A DNA stretch of 64,000 nucleotides from Comamonas fluminis (GTDB lineage: Bacteria; Pseudomonadota; Gammaproteobacteria; Burkholderiales; Burkholderiaceae_C). The position numbers and the translations under genes were made by a program. Location: assembly GCF_019186805.1 (NCBI RefSeq), contig NZ_CP066783.1, forward strand, positions 3,609,501 to 3,673,500, read 5' to 3'. Positions 17,620 through 27,982 of this stretch are shown here, piece by piece; positions within the stretch are counted from its first letter, which is position 1, and each line of letters starts with the position of its first letter. A model generated the notes under the pieces. That model made no database searches. It saw nothing but the letters and a program-made list of their open reading frames with translations, and was not told where the DNA came from.

Positions 17620-17910
17620 TTAGATAGCGAATTTTTCGCGATCCTGGTCTGCAATCCACTTTGGTGGCTTGCCGCGGCCGGTCCAAGTCTGACCCGTTGC
17701 GGGGTCACGATACTTGGGGGCAACCTTGGCACCTGCATTGGAAGATGCGCGCGCACGTACAGGGGGGAAGACATCATCAGCAGTGAGACCGTATTCGGCA
17801 ATCAGATTGCGAACCTTGGCCACAGCATCAGCCAGCTCGCGTGTACGAGCTTCGTTGATTTGCTGCTCGAGGTCTTCTCGCTGCTTCAGTAGTTCCTTGT
17901 AAGTACTCAT
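17620..17910 (-). CDS. H-NS family nucleoid-associated protein
   Basis: A 96-residue DNA-binding protein. The N-terminal 45 residues are a charged coiled coil for dimerisation (LLKQREDLEQQINEARTREL). The C-terminal module YRDPATGQTWTGRGKPPKWI is the H-NS/BpH3 DNA-contact motif, with the GRGKPP loop that enters AT-rich minor grooves. Length is typical for short beta-proteobacterial H-NS proteins. The upstream region 17911-18043 is strikingly AT-rich (runs of A and T), which fits autoregulation, as is common in this family. Confidence 0.92.
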   Translation of the reverse strand: MSTYKELLKQREDLEQQINEARTRELADAVAKVRNLIAEYGLTADDVFPPVRARASSNAGAKVAPKYRDPATGQTWTGRGKPPKWIADQDREKFAI

Positions 17911-18043
17911 GGTATGCGCTTGTTGGTTGATTAAAGTGAAAACATTATAGTGCCAGCATTTTCAAAGCAGCTAAAAAATCACTAAGCAATAACCACAACT
18001 TTGAAGTTTTAAAAAAGTAAGCATTTGTTAACACATTGAAAGC

Positions 18044-19333
18044 TTAAATTTTGGGGATAGCCAGAATTTTGTCGATTCGCTTGCCATCCAAATCGACCAC
18101 CTCGAATATCCAGCCCGCACACAGCACACGCTCGCCTAATACGGGAAGATGGCCGCTTTCTGCCAGCCATAAACCCGCCACGGTGTTATAGCGGCCCTTA
18201 TCTTCATCAGGCAGCTCACGAATTGACAGCCGTGCTTTCATTTCTGCAATAGGCATCAGCCCATCAAGCAGCCAGGAGCCGTCTTCTCGTTTGGTGGCCC
18301 AAGCTTCATTTTCCTCAACAGGTCGCAACTCACCAGTAATGGCTTCCAGCAAATCAGTAGGCGTCATGATGCCTTGCAGAACCCCGTACTCATCCACCAC
18401 GAACACCATGCGCCCTGTTTTGGCACGCAGCTGATCCAGCAGTTCCATCCCGCTCAGGGTTTCCGGCAAAAAAGATGGAGCAAGCACCTGCTCTCGCAAA
18501 AGTACTTGGGAATTCTTTCCCATGGCCAGCAAGGTTGACACACTGATGATGCCAAGCACCTCATCCAGGGAACCTTTACAGACCGGATACCAAGAGTGCC
18601 CTCCCATTTCCTGGCCATCTGCCGCAGCCACCAATGCCTGGGCGACTGTCATATCCGCATCCAGCCAGTGCACATCGGCCCGTGGCACCATCAAAGAGGT
18701 CAATGGACGGTCATCCAGATGGAAAACGTTTTGCACCATCTGATGCTCATTCTCCTCAATCAGACCTGCTTCCCGCCCCTCTTCCAAACTGGCTGATATT
18801 TCCTCCTCGGTCACCGTTCTGCTTTGCGATTCATTAATTCTGAGCAGTGTCAAAACCCCATGCGTGGAGAATGCCAGCAGGCGCACAAAGGGTTTGGCTA
18901 TGGATGCAACCCACGTCATAGGACGTGCAATGACGGTAGAAACCAGCTCTGGATATAACTGACCGATACGTTTAGGGACCAGTTCCCCAAAGATAATCGT
19001 TATAAATGTAATAGCAGTTACAACGATAGCGGTGGCCGATATAGAGGCGGCTTTGTCTGATATTCCCAGAGATATCAGCCACTGTGCAAGGCCATCACTG
19101 AATGCAGCCTCACCCAAAATACCGTTGAGCAGGCCAATCGACGTGATCCCCACCTGCACCGAAGAGAGAAACTGGGTGGGGTTCTCAAGAAGAGCCAGTG
19201 CAGCCTGCGCGCCCTTGTCGCCGGTTTCAGCCAGCGCCAGCAAACGGGCCTTGCGGCTGGAGGCCAGTGCCAATTCCGACATCGCGAACACCCCATTGAG
19301 CAGCGTGAGCAATGCGATCAGCAGAAAATCCAT
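18044..19333 (-). CDS. CNNM/CorC-HlyC family membrane protein
   Basis: A 429-residue inner-membrane protein. The N-terminal CNNM (DUF21) domain has about four helices (MDFLLIALLTLLNGVFAMSE; VVTAITFITIIFGELVPKRI). A CBS-domain pair follows (about residues 195-320, with LMVPRADVHWLDAD and VVDEYGVLQGIMT), then a CorC_HlyC C-terminal domain. Family members are often called haemolysins, but evidence elsewhere points to metal (Mg, Co) handling. The ATG at 19333 gives the usual membrane start. It is divergent from apaH with only 24 bases between the starts. Confidence 0.88.
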   Translation of the reverse strand: MDFLLIALLTLLNGVFAMSELALASSRKARLLALAETGDKGAQAALALLENPTQFLSSVQVGITSIGLLNGILGEAAFSDGLAQWLISLGISDKAASISATAIVVTAITFITIIFGELVPKRIGQLYPELVSTVIARPMTWVASIAKPFVRLLAFSTHGVLTLLRINESQSRTVTEEEISASLEEGREAGLIEENEHQMVQNVFHLDDRPLTSLMVPRADVHWLDADMTVAQALVAAADGQEMGGHSWYPVCKGSLDEVLGIISVSTLLAMGKNSQVLLREQVLAPSFLPETLSGMELLDQLRAKTGRMVFVVDEYGVLQGIMTPTDLLEAITGELRPVEENEAWATKREDGSWLLDGLMPIAEMKARLSIRELPDEDKGRYNTVAGLWLAESGHLPVLGERVLCAGWIFEVVDLDGKRIDKILAIPKI

Positions 19334-19357
19334 GACTTGTCCGTATGAAAGAAGACC

Positions 19358-20212
19358 ATGGCACTTTACTGCATTGGAGATATCCAGGGCTGCGACGACG
19401 CCTTCGCACAATTACTTCAAACCGTGGATTTCTCCGCAAGTCGGGACACACTTTATGTGCTCGGCGACCTCGTCAATCGTGGCCCAAAATCTGCCGAGGT
19501 ACTGCGTCGCTGCATGCAGGCCGGTGACTCCATGCGTGCGCTGCTGGGCAACCACGACCTGCATCTGCTTGCGGCCTCCCAAGGCCTGCGCCGCCAGAGC
19601 AAGCGCGACACGCTGGCACAGGTGCTGGATGCGCCAGACCGCATGGCCCTGCTTGACTGGCTGCGCCAGCAGCCGCTGGCACGCCTGCACACCAATGCGC
19701 GGGGAGAGAACCTGCTGATGGTGCACGCGGGTGTGCTGCCGCAGTGGAGCCTGCAGCAAGCCATGGCGCTAAACCAGGAAGTGCAGGCAGTTTTGCAAAG
19801 CCCGGACTTCGCCCGCTTTTTGCAGAATATGTACGGCAATCTGCCGGATCGCTGGTCTGCCGATCTGCAGGGTGATGACCGCCTGCGCTGCATCGTCAAT
19901 GCCTTCACCCGCCTGCGCTTTTGCAGTGCAGAAGGCGTGATGGATTTTGAGAGTGCGGAATCCGCCGATCATGCCCCGGAGGGCCTGATGCCCTGGTTTG
20001 ATGTGCCGGGCCGTGCCACGGCTGATACCCCCATGGCTTTTGGCCACTGGTCCACCCTGGGCCATATCAACCGCCCAGATTTGATGGCCATGGATACCGG
20101 ATGCGTCTGGGGTGGTTGCCTGAGCATGATGCGCATTGGCAATCACATGGGTGAGCGCGAGTTGATTCAGCTGCAATGCCCCCAGGCACAGGTGCCGGGC
20201 GGCAAGGGCTGA
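19358..20212 (+). CDS. apaH: bis(5'-nucleosyl)-tetraphosphatase, symmetrical
   Basis: Cleaves Ap4A to two ADP; a cytoplasmic metallophosphatase. The 284-residue protein carries the phosphoesterase signatures IGDIQGCDDAFAQLL (residues 4-18), LGDLVNRGPKSAEVL, LLGNHDLHLL, MVHAGVLPQWSL and FGHWSTLG. These supply the Asp, His and Asn ligands of the dimetal centre. Length and order agree with ApaH. It is followed by a bidirectional terminator. Confidence 0.96.
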   Translation: MALYCIGDIQGCDDAFAQLLQTVDFSASRDTLYVLGDLVNRGPKSAEVLRRCMQAGDSMRALLGNHDLHLLAASQGLRRQSKRDTLAQVLDAPDRMALLDWLRQQPLARLHTNARGENLLMVHAGVLPQWSLQQAMALNQEVQAVLQSPDFARFLQNMYGNLPDRWSADLQGDDRLRCIVNAFTRLRFCSAEGVMDFESAESADHAPEGLMPWFDVPGRATADTPMAFGHWSTLGHINRPDLMAMDTGCVWGGCLSMMRIGNHMGERELIQLQCPQAQVPGGKG

Positions 20213-20218
20213 AACCAT

Positions 20219-20249
20219 AAAAAATGCCTGCGCAAAGCAGGCATTTTTT
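20219..20249. terminator. bidirectional terminator between apaH and rhlE-type gene
   Basis: AAAAAATGCCTGC (20219-20231), loop GCAAA, and GCAGGCATTTTTT (20237-20249) are a perfect 13-bp inverted repeat with A- and T-runs at the ends. Confidence 0.92.
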
Positions 20250-20266
20250 GCACAGTCACTGACCGA

Positions 20267-21694
20267 TCAGGAAGCGGCCACTACGGGCGCCCTGAACAGC
20301 GCTGCAATCTTGCGCTTGGGCTTGATGCTGGCGCTCTTGACGGGCGCGGCAGTCTTGTGATCCCAGGCAGCTGTCTCTGCGACGCTGCTGGCCTCATAAG
20401 GCTTGTCAAAGAAAGGATCGACATTGGCGGGGCGCTGTGCCATGCGCGATGGGCGATGGGCATGGCTGCTGCTACGAGCGGCGCCATCAAACTCGCGTTC
20501 ACGGCGAGGACGGAATTCCTCTTCGCTGCGGCTGCGACGGGCGGGGCGGAAGTCCGACATGGGTGCGGGCTCCACATCGATCTTCTTCTTGGTCAGCTTT
20601 TCAATATCGGACACATGGCGCGCATCGTGGTCGGTCACCAGCGTGACGGCCAGACCCGAGGCGCCTGCACGACCGGTACGGCCAATGCGGTGAACATAGT
20701 CTTCGGCGTTGAAAGGAACGTCGTAGTTGAAAACTGCGGGCACGTCCTTGATGTCCAGGCCGCGGGCGGCCACATCGGTACAGACCAGCAAGTCCACCTC
20801 ACCAGCCTTGAAGGCTTCGAGAGCTTTCAGACGCTCGTCCTGGCTCTTGTCGCCATGCAGGGCTGCAGCACGCAAACCATCACGCTCCAGGGCACGGGTC
20901 AGGCGCGCACAGCCCAGCTTGCTGTTGGAGAAGATAAAGGCCTGGCGAATCTCGCGCTCCTTGAGGACGGAGCGAATCGCGTAACGCTTGTCGTCATCCG
21001 TGACCTTGTAGAAGCGCTGCTCCACCGTCGAAGCGGTTTCGTTGGGGCGTGCAACCTCGATGGTCACAGGGTCCTGCAGATAGCTATTGGCCAGACGCTT
21101 GATCTCGGGCGAGAACGTGGCCGAGAACAGCAGCGTGGTACGCGCCTTGGGCAGGTGGGACAGAATGCGCTGCAGATCGGGCAGGAAGCCGATATCCAGC
21201 ATGCGGTCAGCCTCGTCCAGCACCACATATTCCACCTGGTTGAGCACCACATTCTTGGCTTCGATGTGGTCCAGCAGACGGCCGGGCGTGGCCACCAGCA
21301 CTTCGACGCCTTTTTTCAGCTCGATGGTCTGGGGCTTCATGTCCATGCCACCAAACACCACGGTGCTGCGCAGCTTGGTGTGCTTGGCATACAGCGCGAT
21401 CTGCTGGGCCACCTGGTCAGCCAGTTCACGCGTGGGCAGCAGCACCAGAGCGCGCACAGGGTGGCGGGCTGGCGATGCGGAAGCATTTTCGTGGCGCATC
21501 AGGCGCTGCAGCAAGGGCAGCGAGAAAGCAGCCGTTTTGCCCGTGCCTGTCTGGGCAGCGCCCATGACGTCCTTGCCAGTCAGTACGACCGGAATGGCCT
21601 GCGCCTGGATGGGAGTCATGGACTCGTAGCCCATGTCGGCAACAGCGCGTGCCAAGGGCTCGGCCAAATGAAGATTGGAGAAAGAGCTTGTCAT
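20267..21694 (-). CDS. rhlE: DEAD-box ATP-dependent RNA helicase, RhlE-like
   Basis: A 475-residue RNA helicase. The motif order is PIQAQAIPVVL (Q motif), AQTGTGKTAAF (I), PTRELADQ (Ia), TPGRLLDH (Ib), VLDEADRMLD (II), FSATFSPEI (III), CTDVAARGLDIKDV (V) and VHRIGRTGRAG (VI). The C-terminal 100 residues are basic and low-complexity (RRSRSEEEFRPRREREF), typical of RhlE-type tails that bind RNA. The ATG at 21694 (MTSSFSNLHL) matches the family; an in-frame ATG at 21760 would add 22 residues. Confidence 0.93.
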   Translation of the reverse strand: MTSSFSNLHLAEPLARAVADMGYESMTPIQAQAIPVVLTGKDVMGAAQTGTGKTAAFSLPLLQRLMRHENASASPARHPVRALVLLPTRELADQVAQQIALYAKHTKLRSTVVFGGMDMKPQTIELKKGVEVLVATPGRLLDHIEAKNVVLNQVEYVVLDEADRMLDIGFLPDLQRILSHLPKARTTLLFSATFSPEIKRLANSYLQDPVTIEVARPNETASTVEQRFYKVTDDDKRYAIRSVLKEREIRQAFIFSNSKLGCARLTRALERDGLRAAALHGDKSQDERLKALEAFKAGEVDLLVCTDVAARGLDIKDVPAVFNYDVPFNAEDYVHRIGRTGRAGASGLAVTLVTDHDARHVSDIEKLTKKKIDVEPAPMSDFRPARRSRSEEEFRPRREREFDGAARSSSHAHRPSRMAQRPANVDPFFDKPYEASSVAETAAWDHKTAAPVKSASIKPKRKIAALFRAPVVAAS

Positions 21695-21857
21695 TGAGGG
21701 CGTTATTGTCGCACCGAGTGGATTTTTCGCGTTGGCTTTGTGCAATTCCGGCGTTTTCATGTCACGCCAAGCCGATTTTTCAGAGGGCAGATGACCGTTT
21801 GAATATCCCGTTCAATCCATCGGGATAACCCGTAGCCGCTGTAGGTGATCGACCAAA

Positions 21858-21891
21858 ACAAAAGGCGTGTGACTGTGCACACGCCTTTTTT
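21858..21891 (-). terminator. terminator behind the ypfJ-type gene
   Basis: Read on the minus strand, AAAAAGGCGTGTG-CACAGT-CACACGCCTTTTGTTTT forms a strong stem with a T-tract. It lies 16 bases behind the metallopeptidase stop. Confidence 0.88.
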
Positions 21892-21906
21892 AGCCGCTTC
21901 AGCCGC

Positions 21907-22788
21907 TTACAGCGACTGCGCGGAGAACGTATCGCAAGCCTTCATGCTGCCCGTCTTGTAGCCTTGGGTGAACCAGCGCACACGCTGGGCACTGGAGCCG
22001 TGGGTGAAGCTGTCGGGGCGCACCGTGCCTGTGGCTTCACGCTGCAGCTTGTCGTCACCAATTTGCTGCGCAGCGTTCATGGCCGACTCAATATCGCCCT
22101 GCTCCAGCCAGCTCTTGGCCTGCTGGGACTTGTTGGCCCAGATACCAGCCAGGCAGTCGGCCTGCAGTTCCAGACGCACGGAAGCCGCATTCTGCTCACG
22201 CTCGCTGACGCGGCCACGCATGGCGTCCACCTTGTCGGAAACCCCCAGCAGATTCTGCACATGGTGCCCCACTTCGTGGGCAATCACATAGGCCTGCGCA
22301 AACTGGCCGGGCGCGCCCAGCTGGCGGCTCATGGTGTTGAAGAAGTCCATGTCCAGATAGACCTTCTGGTCACCAGGGCAGTAAAACGGCCCCATGGCTG
22401 CCTGCCCGGTGCCGCAAGCCGTGCGCGTGACGCCCGTATAGAGCACCAGCTTGGGGTTGCGATACTGGGCGCCGCCCTCACGGAAGATCTGTGTCCAGAC
22501 ATCCTCCGTCGAAGCCAGCACGGTAGAGACAAATTTGGCGCCCTGGTCATTGCCTGCAGGACGCTGTGCAGGCGCCTGCTGCTGCACCTGGGGCGAGCCG
22601 CCGCCAGAGAGCACGCCAATCGTTGTCAGCGGGTTGATGCCGAAGACACCCCAGCCAATCAGGGCCAGCACCACGGTGCCAATGCCAATGCCGCGGCCAC
22701 CAATGGGAAAGCCGCCACCACCGCCGCCACCGTCCGAGCCTCGGCGGTCTTCCACATTGTCTGACTCGCGGTTTCCTTCCCATTTCAT
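21907..22788 (-). CDS. neutral zinc metallopeptidase, YpfJ/KPN_02809 family
   Basis: A 293-residue membrane-anchored protein. The acidic N-terminus is followed by a Gly-rich run (GGGGGGGFPIGGRG) and one helix (about residues 33-55, IGTVVLALIGWGVFGINPL). The zinc-binding motif HEVGHHVQNLLG is in the middle, with a downstream Glu in LELQADCLAGIWA. The C-terminal FTHGSSAQRVRWFTQGYKTG is a family hallmark. Function is not established; the active-site residues are complete. GGAG precedes the ATG. The small membrane gene just upstream is on the same strand. Confidence 0.92.
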   Translation of the reverse strand: MKWEGNRESDNVEDRRGSDGGGGGGGFPIGGRGIGIGTVVLALIGWGVFGINPLTTIGVLSGGGSPQVQQQAPAQRPAGNDQGAKFVSTVLASTEDVWTQIFREGGAQYRNPKLVLYTGVTRTACGTGQAAMGPFYCPGDQKVYLDMDFFNTMSRQLGAPGQFAQAYVIAHEVGHHVQNLLGVSDKVDAMRGRVSEREQNAASVRLELQADCLAGIWANKSQQAKSWLEQGDIESAMNAAQQIGDDKLQREATGTVRPDSFTHGSSAQRVRWFTQGYKTGSMKACDTFSAQSL

Positions 22789-22929
22789 GGTGCTTACTCC
22801 TGTGTGCTGTATTGCGTTGGTGACGACACTGTGCCGGGTGGCGATATTACGTGCTGTGCCGCCCTGTGCGCCAACTCCTGACGGGCTTTTCAGCGATCAA
22901 CGCCCACCATTCTCAGCATTGTTGACGTT

Positions 22930-23280
22930 TCAGCGTCCCAGAGAACCCGCTCCAGAGGTCTGCGCGGGCGTGCTCGTCAGCGTCAATCCGGTATTCGCGG
23001 CTTCGGCCTGATTGCGCGCCATCTGCTCCTCCACCACATTGACCATGCTCAGCAAAAGATAAGCCACGGCCAGCAAGCCAATCACACCCAGCACCGCAGA
23101 TATCCAGCCTTTGCCCGATGAGGACTTGCGCGGCGCGGCCGCCTGCACCTGGCTGGGCTGATAGCCGCCTGACGACGCATCGGCATCGCGCCACACGGGC
23201 TCTGCACGCGTGGCACTGGCGGGTGCCTGAGTCCAGCCGGGTTCTTGGCGTTGGGAAGAGCGAGGAGACAAACCAGACAT
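22930..23280 (-). CDS. small single-span membrane protein of unknown function
   Basis: 116 residues. A polar Ser/Gln-rich N-terminal part (residues 1-55) precedes a single hydrophobic helix (WISAVLGVIGLLAVAYLLL) and a short C-terminal tail rich in Thr and Ser. I do not recognise a family. The ATG at 23280 was chosen because upstream in-frame codons extend without a ribosome binding site. It lies 141 bases upstream of the ypfJ-type gene in the same direction. Confidence 0.6.
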   Translation of the reverse strand: MSGLSPRSSQRQEPGWTQAPASATRAEPVWRDADASSGGYQPSQVQAAAPRKSSSGKGWISAVLGVIGLLAVAYLLLSMVNVVEEQMARNQAEAANTGLTLTSTPAQTSGAGSLGR

Positions 23281-23435
23281 GAATCTCAAATAAAAAGAAA
23301 TACAACAGCCGCTATTGTGCGCGCTGGCGCCCCCTGGCAACAGACAGCCCCCGGCTCCCGCATGTCAGGCAAAGCCCTGAGAACGCTGCCGCATCTGTAA
23401 GCTAACGGCTATCCAAACGCCCATCAAGGCCCGCC

Positions 23436-24395
23436 ATGACCGTTGCAACACCGCCCGCCTCCAGTGCTCTGGATGCAAAGGCCACCGCCAAGCTTCTGCC
23501 CTGGACTGCGCTGGCCGATGAAATTGAGCAGCTTTTGCAACAACTGCAAAACAGTTCATCCGTCTCAGTTCCGCCACGTATCGTCATGCCCATGGGCAAA
23601 GATGGCAGCCTGTTCTGCATGCCTGCGACGGACGGCGAGCTGGCCATGACCAAGCTCATCAGTTTCACGCCGGGCAACGCGGGCAGCGGCCGCCCCACCA
23701 TTCAGGGCGATATCGTCGTGTTTGACGTGGCCACCGGCCAGCGCCAGCTGATTCTGGATGGCCCCACCGTCACAGCGCGGCGCACTGCGGCGGTTTCCTT
23801 GCTGGCTGCGCGCAGGCTGGCGGCCCAGCCGCAGGGCCCTTTGCTCATCATTGGCGCAGGGGTTCAGGGCAGCGCCCACCTGCAGGCTTTTGCCGCAGGG
23901 CTGGGCACGCGCGAGGTCTGGGTACATTCGCGCAGCAGCGCCAGCGCGCAGGCCTTGGTGGCGCAGGCACAGGCCATGGGCTTGCAGGCCAAGCAAGTGA
24001 GTGACCTGACAGACGCCGTGCGCCACTGCCCGCTGATCGTGACCTGCACGCCCGCGCAGGCCGTGGTGCTGACCGAAGCCCCGCACCCCGATGCCTTTGT
24101 CTGTGCAGTCGGCGCCTTCACGCCGCAGATGGTGGAGCTGGCGCCTGAGCTGTGCCACCACTTTCTGCAGCATGGCCAGGTTGTGGTGGACACCGACGAC
24201 GCGGGCCATGAAGCGGGCGATCTGCTGCAGGCAGGCATTGACATTGCTGCGCTGCCCACGCTGGCCAAGGTGGTGCAGCAAGACTGGCCTCGCCCTCAGG
24301 GAGCAGTGCTTTTCAAATCCTGCGGCTGGGGCGGCTGGGATCTGGCAGCCACGCGCCTTGCGCTGCGCCAGCACAGGAACGCTATCAATACATGA
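23436..24395 (+). CDS. ornithine cyclodeaminase family enzyme, probable delta1-pyrroline/piperideine-2-carboxylate reductase
   Basis: A 319-residue member of the OCD/mu-crystallin family. Substrate-side motifs ATDGELAMTKLISFTPGN and LDGPTVTARRTAAVSLLAAR precede the NAD(P) Rossmann motif LLIIGAGVQGSAHLQAF (about residues 138-154). Beta-proteobacterial relatives reduce cyclic imines formed from D-amino acids, hydroxyproline or pipecolate. Without a neighbouring proline racemase or D-amino acid oxidase the in vivo substrate is open. An AGCGC-type hairpin begins at its stop codon. Confidence 0.85.
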   Translation: MTVATPPASSALDAKATAKLLPWTALADEIEQLLQQLQNSSSVSVPPRIVMPMGKDGSLFCMPATDGELAMTKLISFTPGNAGSGRPTIQGDIVVFDVATGQRQLILDGPTVTARRTAAVSLLAARRLAAQPQGPLLIIGAGVQGSAHLQAFAAGLGTREVWVHSRSSASAQALVAQAQAMGLQAKQVSDLTDAVRHCPLIVTCTPAQAVVLTEAPHPDAFVCAVGAFTPQMVELAPELCHHFLQHGQVVVDTDDAGHEAGDLLQAGIDIAALPTLAKVVQQDWPRPQGAVLFKSCGWGGWDLAATRLALRQHRNAINT

Positions 24396-24429
24396 GCTAT
24401 TAACGCCTCATGAATAAGCGCTAATGGCT
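24395..24429. repeat. AGCGC-type intergenic hairpin
   Basis: AGCTATTAACGC (24395-24406) pairs with GCGCTAATGGCT (24418-24429) at 10 of 12 positions. It directly follows the reductase stop codon and is followed by TGTTTTTATTG, so it may also act as a terminator. Confidence 0.55.
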
Positions 24430-24522
24430 GTTTTTATTGAAATTCTGGTCGCCGCAACAGCCTGGCTGTTGCGTCAAAGCTGCTCTGACTATTTCGGCAG
24501 GTGACAAATCCGTCAAACCCCG

Positions 24523-24558
24523 GTTAAATAATACTCAATCTGAGTATAACTATTTAAC
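24523..24558. promoter_or_regulatory. nested palindrome upstream of nadA (candidate NAD-biosynthesis operator)
   Basis: An inner ATACTCA-ATC-TGAGTAT (24531-24547) is perfectly symmetrical and is flanked by GTTAAATA (24523-24530) and TATTTAAC (24551-24558), a second perfect pair. It ends 13 bases before the nadA start. Repressors of NAD synthesis (NrtR or NadQ type) bind operators of this general kind; which one acts here is not visible. Confidence 0.6.
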
Positions 24559-24570
24559 AACGCAACCCGG

Positions 24571-25707
24571 ATGGAGACCATGCCAATCAAGACCGTAGAG
24601 TTCGATCACCCCAAAACCGGCGGCAGTTGCAGCACCGCCCAGGCCTGGGCCAGAGTGCTGCCAGAGCAAAACCCCCAGCAATTGCAGCAGACGGCCCAGC
24701 GCATCAAGGCCTTGCTAGCCGAGCGCAACGCCACGCTGGTGGCCCATTACTACGTGGATGGTGCGCTGCAGGACCTGGCCCGCGAAACCGGCGGCTGCGT
24801 GGGCGATTCGCTGGAGATGGCGCGCTTTGGGTCTGAGCACCCAGCTACTACTTTGATAGTGGCTGGCGTACGCTTCATGGGCGAGACCGCCAAAATTCTG
24901 AGCCCCGAGAAAACCATTCTCATGCCCGACGGCGATGCCACCTGCTCTCTCGACCTGGGCTGCCCTGCTGAGGAATTCAGCCAGTTTTGCGACCAGCACC
25001 CGGACCGCACCGTGGTCGTTTACGCCAACACCAGCGCTGCCGTGAAGGCGCGGGCCGACTGGGTCGTCACCTCCTCGGTGGGTCAGGACATCGTGGCCGC
25101 CCTGCATGCACGCGGCGAAAAAATCCTCTGGGCCCCCGACCGTCACCTGGGCGGCCATATCCAGCGCGAAACCGGGGCCGACATGCTGCTGTGGCAAGGC
25201 AGCTGCGTGGTGCACGACGAATTCAAGGCCGATGAGCTGCAGGCCCTGGCCGATGCCCACCCCGAGGCCGCCATCCTCGTGCACCCCGAATCCCCCGCCG
25301 CCGTCACCGCACTGGCCGATGTGGTGGGCTCCACCACCCAGCTGATAGCCGCTGTGGGCCGCCTGCCCACCAACACCTTCATCGTCGCCACCGATCAGGG
25401 CATTCTTCACGACATGCGCCTGCGCTACCCCGGCAAAACCTTTCTGGCTGCGCCCACGGCGGGCACGGGCGGCAGTTGCAAAAGCTGCGCCTTCTGTCCC
25501 TGGATGGCCATGAACAGCCTGCAAGGCGTAGAGCAGGTCCTGCGGCAAGGCTCGGGCGCCATCGAACTGGACGCCACGCTGGGCCGCGCTGCCCGCAAAC
25601 CCATACAGCGCATGCTGGACTTTGCCGCCGCCCGCAAGCAAAACGTGCAGGCCAGCGGCGATATGGTGCTGGACACCGCCCTCTTCCACCAGTTCGGCCC
25701 CGCCTGA
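24571..25707 (+). CDS. nadA: quinolinate synthase
   Basis: Condenses iminoaspartate with dihydroxyacetone phosphate to quinolinate for NAD synthesis. The 378-residue protein has [19 protein letters not shown] near the N-terminus. The three cluster cysteines for [4Fe-4S] lie in the expected segments: [28 protein letters not shown] and [17 protein letters not shown] second in-frame ATG lies at 24580. It is followed after one base by nadB, so the two are an operon under the palindromic element just upstream. Confidence 0.96.
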   Translation: METMPIKTVEFDHPKTGGSCSTAQAWARVLPEQNPQQLQQTAQRIKALLAERNATLVAHYYVDGALQDLARETGGCVGDSLEMARFGSEHPATTLIVAGVRFMGETAKILSPEKTILMPDGDATCSLDLGCPAEEFSQFCDQHPDRTVVVYANTSAAVKARADWVVTSSVGQDIVAALHARGEKILWAPDRHLGGHIQRETGADMLLWQGSCVVHDEFKADELQALADAHPEAAILVHPESPAAVTALADVVGSTTQLIAAVGRLPTNTFIVATDQGILHDMRLRYPGKTFLAAPTAGTGGSCKSCAFCPWMAMNSLQGVEQVLRQGSGAIELDATLGRAARKPIQRMLDFAAARKQNVQASGDMVLDTALFHQFGPA

Positions 25708-25708
25708 G

Positions 25709-27277
<1,569 letters not shown>

Positions 27278-27293
27278 ACACGCCCGGAAAAAC

Positions 27294-27325
27294 AAAAAGC
27301 CCGCTGCAGACACAGCGGGCTTTTT
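27294..27325. terminator. bidirectional terminator between nadB and dcd
   Basis: AAAAAGCCCGCTG (27294-27306) and CAGCGGGCTTTTT (27313-27325) form a perfect 13-bp stem with a six-base loop. Confidence 0.93.
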
Positions 27326-27351
27326 GCATGATTTTCTGAAAGATCAGGCGA

Positions 27352-27918
27352 TCAGGTGCGTGGCAGGGTCACGCCATGCTGGCCCTGGTACTTGCCATTG
27401 CGGTCCTTGTAGCTCATCTCGCACTGCTCATCGCCCTGGAAGAACAGCACCTGGGCGCAGCCTTCACCGGCGTAAATCTTGGCGGGCAGCGGCGTGGTGT
27501 TGGAGAACTCCAGCGTCACATAGCCTTCCCACTCGGGCTCAAACGGCGTCACGTTCACGATGATGCCGCAGCGCGCGTAGGTGCTCTTGCCCAGGCACAC
27601 GGTCAACACGTCGCGGGGAATGCGGAAGTATTCCACCGTGCGGGCCAGCGCAAAGCTGTTGGGCGGGATGATGCAGTAGTCGCCTTCCATGTCGACAAAG
27701 CTTTTTTCGTCGAAGTTCTTGGGGTCCACCACCGTGCTGTGGATGTTGGTGAAGACCTTGAATTCACGTGCGCAGCGGATGTCGTAGCCATAGCTGGATG
27801 TGCCGTAGCTGATGACCTTCTTGCCGTCCACCTGGCGCACCTGGCCGGGCTCGAAGGGCTCGATCATGCCGTGCTGTTCCGCCATCTGACGGATCCACTT
27901 GTCGCTCTTGATGCTCAT
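27352..27918 (-). CDS. dcd: dCTP deaminase
   Basis: Deaminates dCTP to dUTP for thymidylate synthesis. The 188-residue trimeric enzyme shows [40 protein letters not shown] with the catalytic Glu region, and [20 protein letters not shown]. The C-terminus [13 protein letters not shown] is the mobile lid. AGGA lies eight bases before the ATG. It is oriented opposite to nadB and follows guaD on the same strand with a short gap. Confidence 0.96.
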   Translation of the reverse strand: MSIKSDKWIRQMAEQHGMIEPFEPGQVRQVDGKKVISYGTSSYGYDIRCAREFKVFTNIHSTVVDPKNFDEKSFVDMEGDYCIIPPNSFALARTVEYFRIPRDVLTVCLGKSTYARCGIIVNVTPFEPEWEGYVTLEFSNTTPLPAKIYAGEGCAQVLFFQGDEQCEMSYKDRNGKYQGQHGVTLPRT

Positions 27919-27982
27919 TGGGAAATCCTGTTTCGCTTGTTTTTTGATAGCGCCATGCGGCTATACAACCAGCGCAAGACCC

